A stretch of 5,953 bases of DNA from an uncultured Clostridium sp. (GCA_950059165.1 CATLUC010000097.1:1-5953); one strand, 5' to 3'. Shown: positions 1-5,953, numbered from the stretch's first letter. Program-made: numbers and translations. Notes: generated by a model not told the origin, from the sequence alone.

Positions 1-737
1 TTTAAATTTTTATTCTCGTTTTCTAATTCTTCTATTTCTTCATTTATTTTGTTTTTGTTTTCTTCTATTTCATATTTTATATCTTGATATTTTTCTAGTT
101 CATTTCTTTCTTGTTCTAATTTTTCAATTTCTTTCTCAAGTATATTAATTGGCTTTTCCCTAGACCTTTGCGTTCCTATCTCATCAAGTTTTCTTCTGTC
201 TATTCTATCTATTGCTCTTTTAAATGAAACATTGTCTTCTCCCGTTCCTACTAGATTAGCAATTTTTTGTATTAATATATTTTGTTCTTGTTTTTCTAAT
301 TTTACTTCATTTTGATTTACTAATATAGTAGATAAAAATAATGCTTCATCTACTTTAGTTTGTTCATAAAAAAATTCATTTCCTTTATTTTTGTCAATGT
401 TAAATTCTTTTGATATGTCTTCCATTTCTTCATTAAATACTTTTGGATTTTTCTTTTTAAAATCTCTAAATATTTCATATTTTTTTTGATTATCTAATTT
501 ATATTCTAATTTACCAGAAAACTCCTCACCTACCCATGGAGTGTACTTTTCAAAATCTGATATTTCTTTTCCATTTTTGTTTTTAGATATTCCATAAAAA
601 CAACTTGTGATAAAATTTAATAATGTTGATTTTCCAGATTCATTTTTTCCATAAATTATATTAATACCTTTTTTTAATTCTATTTCTTTTTCTTTTAACT
701 TGCCATAGTTATTAATTTTTAATTTATTAATCTCCAA
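1..737 (-). CDS. SbcC/YhaN-type AAA ATPase, N-terminal part (runs off left edge)
   Basis: This is the N-terminal 245 residues of an ABC/SMC-like ATPase, open without a stop to the left edge. It starts with EINKLKINNYGKLK, followed by an N-terminal strand and a perfect Walker A, GKNESGKST, at residues 30-38. That spelling is typical of the SbcC/RecN/YhaN group. A globular ATPase lobe follows, then from about residue 190 a Lys/Glu/Leu-rich stretch that reads as the start of a long coiled coil. The Walker B and signature motifs would lie beyond the window. The start is TTG at 737-735, chosen because an AGGAGG site sits 7 bases upstream and the N-terminus aligns with what the family normally has. 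It follows the nuclease gene by 38 bp. By family knowledge the ATPase and the nuclease form a complex acting on DNA ends and hairpins. YhaN-like is as likely as true SbcC; the missing C-terminus would decide. Confidence 0.88.
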   Translation of the reverse strand, partial: MEINKLKINNYGKLKEKEIELKKGINIIYGKNESGKSTLLNFITSCFYGISKNKNGKEISDFEKYTPWVGEEFSGKLEYKLDNQKKYEIFRDFKKKNPKVFNEEMEDISKEFNIDKNKGNEFFYEQTKVDEALFLSTILVNQNEVKLEKQEQNILIQKIANLVGTGEDNVSFKRAIDRIDRRKLDEIGTQRSREKPINILEKEIEKLEQERNELEKYQDIKYEIEENKNKINEEIEELENENKNL

Positions 738-744
738 AAAATCT

Positions 745-750
745 CCTCCT
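745..750 (-). promoter_or_regulatory. Strong Shine-Dalgarno for the SbcC-like gene
   Basis: AGGAGG on the minus strand lies 7 bases before a TTG codon. No in-frame ATG near this point would keep the conserved first strand, so this site decides the TTG start at 737. It lies inside the 38-bp gap after the nuclease gene, consistent with translation from a shared mRNA. Confidence 0.8.
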
Positions 751-775
751 TTAACTACTAGTTAGAAATAAATTT

Positions 776-1852
776 TTATTCTAATGCTTCTAATCCTATT
801 TCTATTGCTTTTTCTATTATTTCTTTTTCTTGCAATTCATCTGATTTTAATTGATTTAATTTTTCAAGCATTTGTATTGCAAATAAACCTTTTAAAGTAT
901 TTTCATTTGCTATTTTGGATAAATCATATGCTATTTTTGTATTGTCTTTTATTTTTATTATTCTTTCATTTTCCATATATTTTAATAATTCATATTTGTT
1001 AATTTCAAAATTTCTGTTACCAGTCAGTATTATTTTTACATATTCATTTTTTTGTATTTCTAAATTATTTATTTCTTCAATTAATTCTTCTTTAGATAAA
1101 ACTTTAGTTATATCTAATTCTATTTCTTTAAATTGTTCATTATCTAATGGTATAAATTCTGTTTTTAAACTTCCTTTTTGTAAATCTCCTACTATCATGC
1201 CATGTTCTCCTAATTCATCAAACCCTAAGGAAACTGTAGAACCTGGATATACTATATTTGTTTGATAGTCCTTTTTGTGAATATGTCCTAATGCGATATA
1301 GTCAAATTGCTTTTCTTGTAATATTTTTGTTGCAATAGAGTTGTATTGCTTTTCTTCTATAGAAGCACCATCTAATGTTGCGTGAAGTACTAATATATTG
1401 ATTTTGTCTTGGTTTTCTATTTGTAAATTTTCAATACCACAATTTGTACAATAAAAATCGTCAAATCCATATCCATATATGTCTACCTCATCATTTTCTA
1501 CCTTTTCAAATTTGCTAGAAAATTTTTTTACATTTTTACTCCAATTAAATTTTTGGTAATATGAATTTTTAATATTTGGGTCATGGTTTCCTGGAGTAAT
1601 GTATATTTTTGTGTTTGGTATCTCTTGGAATAAATTATTGATGTATTGAATTGTTGATAATTTAACATATTTTTGCTCATATAAATCTCCTGAAATAAAT
1701 AAATATTCTATATTGTTTTGTTTTATATATTCAATTACTTTTTTGAATGCTTTTCTTTGTTCTAGCCTTCTTAAGTCGCCTAATATGTCTTTGTCTGAAA
1801 GTTTTATAAATGGACTGTCAAAGTGCATATCTGCTATATGTATAAATTTCAT
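776..1852 (-). CDS. SbcD/YhaO-type metallophosphoesterase (DNA repair nuclease subunit)
   Basis: A 358-aa calcineurin-like phosphoesterase with the whole metal-binding motif set in order: D8-M-H10 (IADMHFDS), GD at 55-56 (ISGDLYEQ), GNHD at 88-91 (TPGNHD), H157 (VLHATLDG) and GHIH at 189-192. Each matches the dinuclear Mn-dependent nuclease core of Mre11/SbcD/YhaO. The remainder, from about residue 215, is the smaller capping and partner-binding region, rich in Glu, Lys and Ile. The length suits YhaO or a short SbcD. The reading frame opens further upstream to a TTG at 1891, but the ATG at 1852 is preferred because the protein then begins MKFIHIADMH, as the family does. The ribosome site before it is weak. 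The ATPase partner follows 38 bp downstream, so the two likely form one operon and one complex that trims DNA ends. An unusual CTNC pair lies near residues 135-138; I do not know its role. Confidence 0.9.
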   Translation of the reverse strand: MKFIHIADMHFDSPFIKLSDKDILGDLRRLEQRKAFKKVIEYIKQNNIEYLFISGDLYEQKYVKLSTIQYINNLFQEIPNTKIYITPGNHDPNIKNSYYQKFNWSKNVKKFSSKFEKVENDEVDIYGYGFDDFYCTNCGIENLQIENQDKINILVLHATLDGASIEEKQYNSIATKILQEKQFDYIALGHIHKKDYQTNIVYPGSTVSLGFDELGEHGMIVGDLQKGSLKTEFIPLDNEQFKEIELDITKVLSKEELIEEINNLEIQKNEYVKIILTGNRNFEINKYELLKYMENERIIKIKDNTKIAYDLSKIANENTLKGLFAIQMLEKLNQLKSDELQEKEIIEKAIEIGLEALE

Positions 1853-1893
1853 GTTTACCACGTTCTTTCTATAATTTTTAAATTTATGCAACT

Positions 1894-1922
1894 ATTTTAC
1901 TATATTTCTTTTGTTTTTGCAA
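1894..1922 (-). promoter_or_regulatory. Sigma-A type promoter for the sbcD/sbcC-like pair
   Basis: On the minus strand TTGCAA (1922-1917) and TAAAAT (1899-1894) are separated by exactly 17 bases, close to the consensus -35 and -10 boxes. Transcription would start near 1887, leaving a leader of about 35 bases before the ATG at 1852. A perfect palindrome lies 9 bases upstream of the -35 box. Its position between the coupling-protein gene and the nuclease gene suggests the repair pair is transcribed independently of the upstream operon. AT-rich DNA produces chance matches, so this is a moderate call. Confidence 0.5.
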
Positions 1923-1931
1923 TAGTTTTTA

Positions 1932-1945
1932 CGAAAATATTTTCG
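1932..1945. promoter_or_regulatory. 14-bp perfect palindrome upstream of the nuclease promoter (possible operator)
   Basis: CGAAAATATTTTCG is its own reverse complement. It lies just upstream of the -35 box of the nuclease/ATPase operon, where a regulator could bind. It has the outer CGAA...TTCG of the Gram-positive LexA box (known form CGAAC-N4-GTTCG) but A/T in place of the important inner C/G. A LexA site is therefore only a weak possibility, although it would suit DNA repair genes. Confidence 0.35.
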
Positions 1946-1953
1946 GTAGTAAC

Positions 1954-2034
1954 CACATTTCAAAGATGTGTCCCCAATTTCACAAAAATGTGAAAAAAGA
2001 AACGTCCCCAATGTCACATGGAAACGTCCCCAAT
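1954..2034. repeat. REP-like repeat cluster: GTCCCCAAT units with CACAT/ATGTG inverted units
   Basis: Two exact 14-bp copies of GAAACGTCCCCAAT lie at 1999-2012 and 2021-2034, with a third, diverged copy (3 mismatches) at 1965-1978. Between them are inverted units: CACAT 1954-1958 with ATGTG 1966-1970; TTTCACA 1978-1984 with TGTGAAA 1989-1995 around an AAAA loop; and TCACAT 2014-2019. The cluster begins 5 bases after the coupling-protein stop codon and fills most of the gap before the nuclease promoter. From memory, GGGGAC-rich short palindromic repeats of this kind occur between genes in Clostridia, some beside REP-associated (Y1) transposases. No transposase is in the window. On the minus strand the TCACAT arm runs into TTTTT, so weak terminator activity is possible. 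Confidence 0.6.
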
Positions 2035-2039
2035 TGCTC

Positions 2040-4161
2040 CTAATCTATTGGGCCAAATAGTTCGTCGAATTTGGCCTCTAGTTCTTTTTGTAAATCATAT
2101 ATGTCGTCATCGTCTTGTGGTAATATTGGTGCATCCTCATCAAATAGCTCTAGGTCTTGAAGTGGTGTTTCTACTGCACTTTCTTTTTTTGACTCTTGTT
2201 TTAAATCTTGATTTTCTATTCCTATTCCTAGTTTGTCTTTTAATAAATCGTTTGTAGCATTATTTGTAGTGCTACTGCTAGTATTAGTTTCTAGTTTATC
2301 TAGAGTAGTAGTACTTGCCTTTTCTTCTTTAGGTTTCCCTAGTGGTTCGTCATCAAATAAGTCGTCTAAAGATTCTACTTTTAGGTCTGTTACTTGTTTG
2401 CTTTTGTCTTTTTCTTCTACATATGGGTTATATGGATTGTATTTTCTCCATACTCCTCTATCCTTTTTGCCTATGTCATTATGGCTTATTTCTACTACTG
2501 CCATTTTCTTTGCCATTGGGTGTTTGAAGTAATAGAATTTTTTTGCCTTTACTGGTTTTATTCCTTTTTCGTAAATAATACAGTCATCATTGTCCATTCT
2601 ACGAAGTTCATCTGGTGTCATTAATGCTCTTGCCATTACTTGGTCTGATACTGATTTTCCTGTTTTCCAGTTTTGCCTATCACGGTTAATTGATACACTG
2701 TCTCTTTCTATTGTTTTTTCTCCTAATGCTTTTGAGAAATATTCTACTGTTTTATATGAATTACTTCCCAAGAATACGTGTGTATCACAGTTTCCCATTA
2801 TTGTTTCATATGATTTTTCGTATACTGCTTCTAATTGGTCTATGTTTTGTAAGATTACACTAAATGATATTTTTCTACTTCTTGATGTTGATATTTTTTT
2901 GTCAAAGTCAGGTATTTTTCCTATATTGGCAAACTCGTCTAAAATAAAGAATGTTTGCTCTTTTAATTGTCCACCATTTTGGTCTGCATAATCATATAAT
3001 TGTTGTATCATTTGTGAGAAAAATATTGTTAATAAGAAGTCATATGCTGTGTGTGTGTCTGATGATATAACATATACAGCTGTTTTTTTGTTTCCTATTT
3101 CTTCAAAGTCTATTGTGTCTGTTGATGTAAGTTCTGCAATTTCTTTTGAGTCAAATTTTCCAAGTTTTGATTGCAATGAACTTAATATTGAACCATAAGT
3201 TTTTTCTGGTGCTATTTCAATAGATTTATAGTACATTCTAGCTGGATGGTCATAAGGTAATTGGCTTATTAGTTCTGTAAGTAAGTTGCTTCCACCATTG
3301 TTGTTTGCTGCTCTTACAAGTTCTGCACAACTCGCTAAGTTTTGTTCTTCTTCTGGTCTAGTTGCAATTAGGTAATATATCAATGCTTTTAATAACATTT
3401 CTGCCATATCGTCCCAATATGGGTCAGATGTACTGCCATCTGATTTTTGTCCTTTTACAACTGTGTTTGCAATTACGTCAACATCTAGTTCTGATGCTAT
3501 GTGCATTAATGGATTATATCCATCACTATATTGTGGTCTTACTAAGTTTAATACTTTTATTTCATAACCTTGTTCTTTCAAATATCCTGCTGTTCTATCA
3601 TAAAGTTCACCTTTGGGGTCTGTAAATACATATGACCCTAAACATTGGAATGCATTTGGTATAGAATATGATGCAGATTTACCAGAACCTGAACCGTCCT
3701 ACTACTAAGACGTTTACATTTCCTCGTTTGTCTACTGGCAAATAGTTGTCTTCTGCTAATATTATTCCTTTGTTCCTATTTAATATTTGATATTGTTCCC
3801 CTCTTTGACTCCAGTCACTAGAACCATGCTCAATATCTGTAAATTCGTTTTTAGGTGCTGACCTTACAAATCCTATAAAAAAGAATACAGAGTATATTAT
3901 TGTTGTTACTAATAATGTTGAAAAATAGTTGCTTGTTGCTCCTTCTGAAAATACTGTTCCAAATGTTTGTAATGGATGCCCTAAAGCCCCACCAAATGTT
4001 TCTATAAACACTTGTAAGTCCATTCTTCCTTCTTGACTTGCTATATAGGAACTATGTGCAATAGGCGAAACAAATACTATGGCTATAAATACCCATAGTA
4101 TTGCAAATATTATGAAGTTTTTTCTATTTCTTTTTATTGCTCCTTCAATTTTATAATTCAT
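2040..4161 (-). pseudogene. VirD4/TraG-type conjugative coupling ATPase, frameshifted in Walker A
   Basis: A type IV coupling protein read in two frames. In conjugation this family is an inner-membrane hexameric ATPase that brings relaxase-bound DNA to the secretion channel. The first frame (4161-3679) gives two membrane segments (about residues 16-34 and 80-99), then NVLVVG, then shifts and stops. The second frame opens at 3698 and runs to 2040. Skipping the single C at 3696 (minus strand) joins them into 706 residues with a perfect Walker A, GGSGSGKS, at 155-162. After it come FTDPKGELYDR, Walker B ILDEFANIG with LDE at about 407-409, and the family's ILQNIDQLEAVY segment near 436. The last ~130 residues are Ser/Thr-rich and then very acidic. 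It resembles the VirD4-like proteins of clostridial conjugative elements. The start ATG has AGGTGA 4 bases upstream. TTG 3581 is internal, not a start. The cause may be a real mutation or a sequence error. If real, the first piece lacks all ATPase motifs and the gene is inactive. Confidence 0.88.
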
Positions 4162-4184
4162 GAAATCACCTACTCTTTTGTCTT

Positions 4185-4457
4185 TTATCTTTCGTCTTGT
4201 TCTTGTATGTTACCATTTTTACCTGCCTTGATGTCTCTTCCATCTCTTAGTATTCTATTACTAACTTTTCCATATTTTTCTTTTCCTCTACATCTATTGC
4301 TTTGTGCTACAATAACCATATTGCTTTTATTTGCAACACTTATGTATAATCCTTCTTTTGATGTATCTTTTGCTGTTTCTGGTGGTATTTTTATGTTATT
4401 TTTTTCAGTTGGTTTGCATTCCCCCATAACAATATATTCATCATAATCTTTATTCAT
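4185..4457 (-). CDS. Small basic hypothetical protein in coupling-protein operon
   Basis: A 90-residue protein I do not recognise. The ATG lies 2 bases after the stop of the upstream gene and is served by GGAGGAGG (4474-4467), which sits inside the end of that gene, so the two are probably translationally coupled. The coupling-protein ATG follows 23 bases after its stop. There is no signal peptide or membrane segment. A mainly polar N-terminus is followed by a short strand-like core, GLYISVANKSNMVIVAQS (about residues 36-53), then a Lys/Arg/Gly-rich C-terminus. Codon use matches its neighbours. Position suggests a role with the coupling ATPase, perhaps as an accessory or DNA-binding factor, but nothing in the sequence proves it. 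Confidence 0.7.
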   Translation of the reverse strand: MNKDYDEYIVMGECKPTEKNNIKIPPETAKDTSKEGLYISVANKSNMVIVAQSNRCRGKEKYGKVSNRILRDGRDIKAGKNGNIQEQDER

Positions 4458-4459
4458 TC

Positions 4460-4997
4460 TTACAATCCTCCTCCATTCTCTTTTTTGTCCCTGATTTCAA
4501 AGGCAAAATAAGATTTGTATGGTTTTAACTTACATTTTCCTTTTACTTCATTTGTTTTTTCATCAAAATAAAGCACAGGCTTTATTTCTTCTGTAGTTTC
4601 TGGGTCTATAATACAAATTGGTCTCTTTAAATTTGGCGTGTATTGAAAATCTTTTACCTCGAATTCTTGCTCTTGGTATAAGTTATCAAATTTCATAGGT
4701 ACTGGCTTTTTACAGATTCTTACCTGCTCGCCTTCTAATATAGCCATATTTACTACTACCTTTTCTTGTCCAAAAGACAAAATAACTAAGTGATCCTCAT
4801 CTTCAGATGGGTGGTCTACAAAAAAGGTTTTTCTTTTCATTTCTCCACGTAATTCTTCCATATAATCTAGTCTTTCTAGTGTATATGGTGGAGCATCTTT
4901 TTGAAATTCCTTTCCGTGTTCTGTTAATTTGATAAACTACGGTATTAACCCCTTGAGGGTCTGTAATACTAAAATTTTTTCCTTCCCATTCTTCCAT
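4460..4997 (-). pseudogene. Unrecognised ~178-aa protein gene with apparent +1 frameshift
   Basis: First gene of the operon, family unknown. The ATG at 4997 has GAGG 6 bases upstream and lies about 57 bases below a strong promoter. The initial frame gives MEEWEGKNFSITDPQG and continues to VNTVVY. After that it becomes an Arg/Lys/Cys-rich run typical of out-of-frame reading and stops at 4803. A second frame is open from 4936 to 4460 and reads KLTEHGKEFQKDAPPYTLER and on, with normal composition. Skipping one base near 4931 joins them into about 178 residues. The product would be soluble, acidic and strand-rich (for example LVILSFGQEKVVVNMAIL and ICIIDPETTEEIKPVLYF), without membrane segments. 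The exact shift point is uncertain, since the frames overlap from 4936 to 4803. If the shift is real, translation might restart at the in-frame ATG 4861 to give 133 residues, but no good ribosome site is obvious there. Confidence 0.65.
4467..4474 (-). promoter_or_regulatory. Shine-Dalgarno inside upstream gene (translational coupling)
   Basis: GGAGGAGG encodes the final Gly residues of the upstream gene and also sits 9 bases before the ATG at 4457. Stop TAA and start ATG are separated by only two bases, so ribosomes finishing the first gene are well placed to begin the second. This supports reading the genes as one operon. Confidence 0.7.
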
Positions 4998-5051
4998 TTT
5001 CTACCTCTCTTTTCTATGATTCTAATCCATAGTTCGTCTTTTGTTACAACA

Positions 5052-5067
5052 CTATAATTAATTATAG
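5052..5067. promoter_or_regulatory. 16-bp perfect palindrome overlapping the -10 box (candidate operator)
   Basis: CTATAATTAATTATAG is a perfect 16-bp inverted repeat, and one arm contains the minus-strand TATAAT at 5066-5061. A dimeric repressor bound here would block RNA polymerase directly, a common arrangement for accessory operons. The palindrome is made almost wholly of A and T, so chance is a real alternative. Confidence 0.35.
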
Positions 5068-5089
5068 CGAATTTTGCTCAATTTGTCAA
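5061..5089 (-). promoter_or_regulatory. Consensus sigma-A promoter of the coupling-protein operon
   Basis: TTGACA (5089-5084), a 17-base spacer and TATAAT (5066-5061) match the housekeeping consensus at all twelve positions. Upstream of the -35 box the DNA is A/T tracts that could act as an UP element. The start would fall near 5054, giving a leader of about 57 bases before the ATG at 4997. It is well placed to drive the two small genes and the coupling-protein gene, separately from the DnaJ-like gene. Confidence 0.85.
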
Positions 5090-5105
5090 CATAAAATCAT
5101 AATAT

Positions 5106-5132
5106 TTTTAAGTATTTTAAGTACTTTAAAAG
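5106..5132. repeat. Short AT-rich tandem repeat upstream of promoter
   Basis: TTTTAAGTA occurs twice head to tail (5106-5114 and 5115-5123), followed by the related CTTTAAAAG (5124-5132), which makes a local inverted repeat with it. It lies about 17-43 bases above the -35 box of the coupling-protein operon and after the DnaJ-like gene. It could be part of the AT-rich upstream promoter region or merely slippage. No GC-rich terminator hairpin for the DnaJ-like gene was found between 5180 and 5100. Confidence 0.4.
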
Positions 5133-5179
5133 TTTATATATTTTTTATTTCCCTAAATTGTGTTTTATTCAAATTATGA

Positions 5180-5953
5180 TTATGATATTTTTCCATTTCT
5201 AGGATTAAAATTTGATATTTCATTTAATTTCTCAAACATTGCTTTTTCTTGTTTTGTTAGTTGCTTTGGTACAACAACCTTAATTTCTGCAATTAAGTCC
5301 CCTCTGATGCCATTTGTATCTTTATAACCTTTGTTTGGAATTTTTATTCTTTCGCCAGTTTGAATACCTTGTGGTATATATATATTAGTTTCATCATCAA
5401 TGGATATTACGTTAGCTTTTGCACCTAAAGCTGCTTCCCATGGTGTTAATAGTAAGTCTGTATATATGTCATTTCCTTTTAATTTAAATGACTTGCTATC
5501 TTCTATATTAATTTTTATTATTAAATCCCCGTTTTTTCCACCATCTTCACTTGATTTGCCTTGTCCAATTAGACGAATCTTTTCTCCATTTTGAATGCCT
5601 TGTGGTATTGTAACTGAAATGTTTTTTACTTTTCCATCTACTGTTCTTAATGCTATCATTTTTTCTGCACCATAAAAAGCTTCTTGAATTCCAACATTTA
5701 TTTGCGTTTCGATATTTTCACCCTTTATTGCTGTTTTATGATAAACATTTTTTGCTTCTTGTTCTACATTTCCTAAAAACATTGTAAATATTGCTCTTTC
5801 TCCTTTTCTAGAAAATGCTTTTTGTGCTTTTCCATAACGAGCATTCCATGTTCTATCATACTTTCTTTTGGAGGCTGGAACAGATAATATTTTGTATGCT
5901 TCATTTATGTCTTTGATTTTGTCTTCTGCTAGCTTGTCCCCTACATTTAAGTC
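5180..5953 (-). CDS. DnaJ/CbpA-type co-chaperone, C-terminal part (5' end outside window)
   Basis: The frame is open from the right edge to the stop at 5180, giving 257 residues. It enters within the J domain: the first residues, DLNVGDKLAEDKIK, would follow HP of the HPD motif, and DINEAYKILSVPASKRKYDR is its last helix. A linker of about 40 residues lacks the usual Gly/Phe-rich region, and no CxxCxGxG zinc-finger repeats are present, as in type B proteins such as CbpA. Two substrate-binding beta domains follow, about residues 78-150 (VGIQEAFYGAEK, IPQGIQNGEKIRLIGQGK) and 150-240 (DLLLTPWEAALGAK, IPQGIQTGERIKIPNKG). Methionine 58 of the visible part (5782) is internal, not the start. By family knowledge the protein stimulates the ATPase of a cytoplasmic Hsp70 (DnaK) and hands it unfolded clients. 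The next gene on the strand has its own promoter, so a link in function is not implied. Confidence 0.9.
   Translation of the reverse strand, partial: DLNVGDKLAEDKIKDINEAYKILSVPASKRKYDRTWNARYGKAQKAFSRKGERAIFTMFLGNVEQEAKNVYHKTAIKGENIETQINVGIQEAFYGAEKMIALRTVDGKVKNISVTIPQGIQNGEKIRLIGQGKSSEDGGKNGDLIIKINIEDSKSFKLKGNDIYTDLLLTPWEAALGAKANVISIDDETNIYIPQGIQTGERIKIPNKGYKDTNGIRGDLIAEIKVVVPKQLTKQEKAMFEKLNEISNFNPRNGKIS

Noticed and set aside
784..1265. Plus-strand reading frames rich in Leu, Phe and Ile opposite the nuclease gene
   Set aside because: They are antisense shadows. AAA/GAA-rich codons on the minus strand give TTT/TTC on the plus strand, producing membrane-like peptides without ribosome sites or family motifs.
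1889..1891. Upstream TTG start for the nuclease gene
   Set aside because: It would add 13 residues before the conserved MKFIHIADMH start, lacks a ribosome site and overlaps the predicted transcription start area.
1978..1995. Hairpin TTTCACA-AAAA-TGTGAAA as an intrinsic terminator of the coupling-protein gene
   Set aside because: The stem is short and AT-rich and no T-tract follows its minus-strand 3' arm; it fits better as one unit of the repeat cluster.
1965..2034. CRISPR array
   Set aside because: The repeats are 14 bp, spacing is irregular (34 and 22 bp), one copy is diverged, and there are no cas genes.
3579..3581. TTG as an independent start of a 513-residue coupling protein
   Set aside because: The frame stays open upstream to 3698 and encodes SASYSIPNAF and FTDPKGELYDR, conserved in the family, so the TTG is an internal Leu codon.
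2018..3625. Several plus-strand frames opposite the coupling-protein gene
   Set aside because: The minus frame carries clear coupling-protein motifs throughout, while the plus frames have hydrophobic, low-complexity composition and no motif.
4207..4446. Plus-strand frame opposite the 90-aa gene
   Set aside because: It has no good ribosome site and a shadow-like Leu/Phe/Ser composition. The minus-strand gene has a strong ribosome site and operon spacing.
5780..5782. ATG as the start of a 200-residue DnaJ C-terminal protein
   Set aside because: The frame continues to the right edge and encodes the end of a J domain, so the Met is internal.

Overview
The window is AT-rich DNA (by eye roughly 30% GC or lower). 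All genes are on the minus strand, intergenic gaps are short, Shine-Dalgarno sites are purine-rich, Arg is mostly AGA, and TGG encodes Trp with TAA/TAG stops. This fits a low-GC Firmicute, most likely a Clostridia-type gut bacterium, using the standard bacterial code. The coupling protein resembles the VirD4-like proteins of clostridial conjugative elements, which supports this placement.

Layout in the direction of transcription (right to left): (1) 5953-5180, the 3' part of a DnaJ-family co-chaperone that enters the window inside its J domain. (2) 5179-4998, an intergenic region with a textbook sigma-A promoter (TTGACA, 17 bp, TATAAT) whose -10 box lies inside a 16-bp perfect palindrome. (3) 4997-4460, an unrecognised small gene read in two frames, consistent with a +1 frameshift. 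(4) 4457-4185, an unrecognised 90-aa gene. (5) 4161-2040, a VirD4/TraG-type coupling ATPase split by one extra base inside its Walker A loop. (6) 2039-1853, a REP-like cluster of GTCCCCAAT units and CACAT/ATGTG inverted units, a second perfect palindrome and a promoter. (7) 1852-776, an SbcD/YhaO-type metallophosphoesterase. (8) 737-1, the N-terminal third or less of its SbcC/YhaN-type ATPase partner, running off the left edge.

Two functional blocks emerge. The left block is a DNA end-processing pair (nuclease plus coiled-coil ATPase) with its own promoter. The middle block looks like a three-gene accessory operon in which two unknown small proteins precede a conjugative coupling ATPase. No relaxase, VirB4, VirB6 or integrase is visible, so the block is either a remnant of a mobile element or a stand-alone use of a coupling ATPase. 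Two of its three genes carry an apparent single extra base. This means either decay of the operon or two assembly errors, and the sequence alone cannot decide which. No tRNA, rRNA, CRISPR array or complete insertion sequence was seen. I saw no clearly new system; the frameshifted coupling-protein operon is the most notable content.
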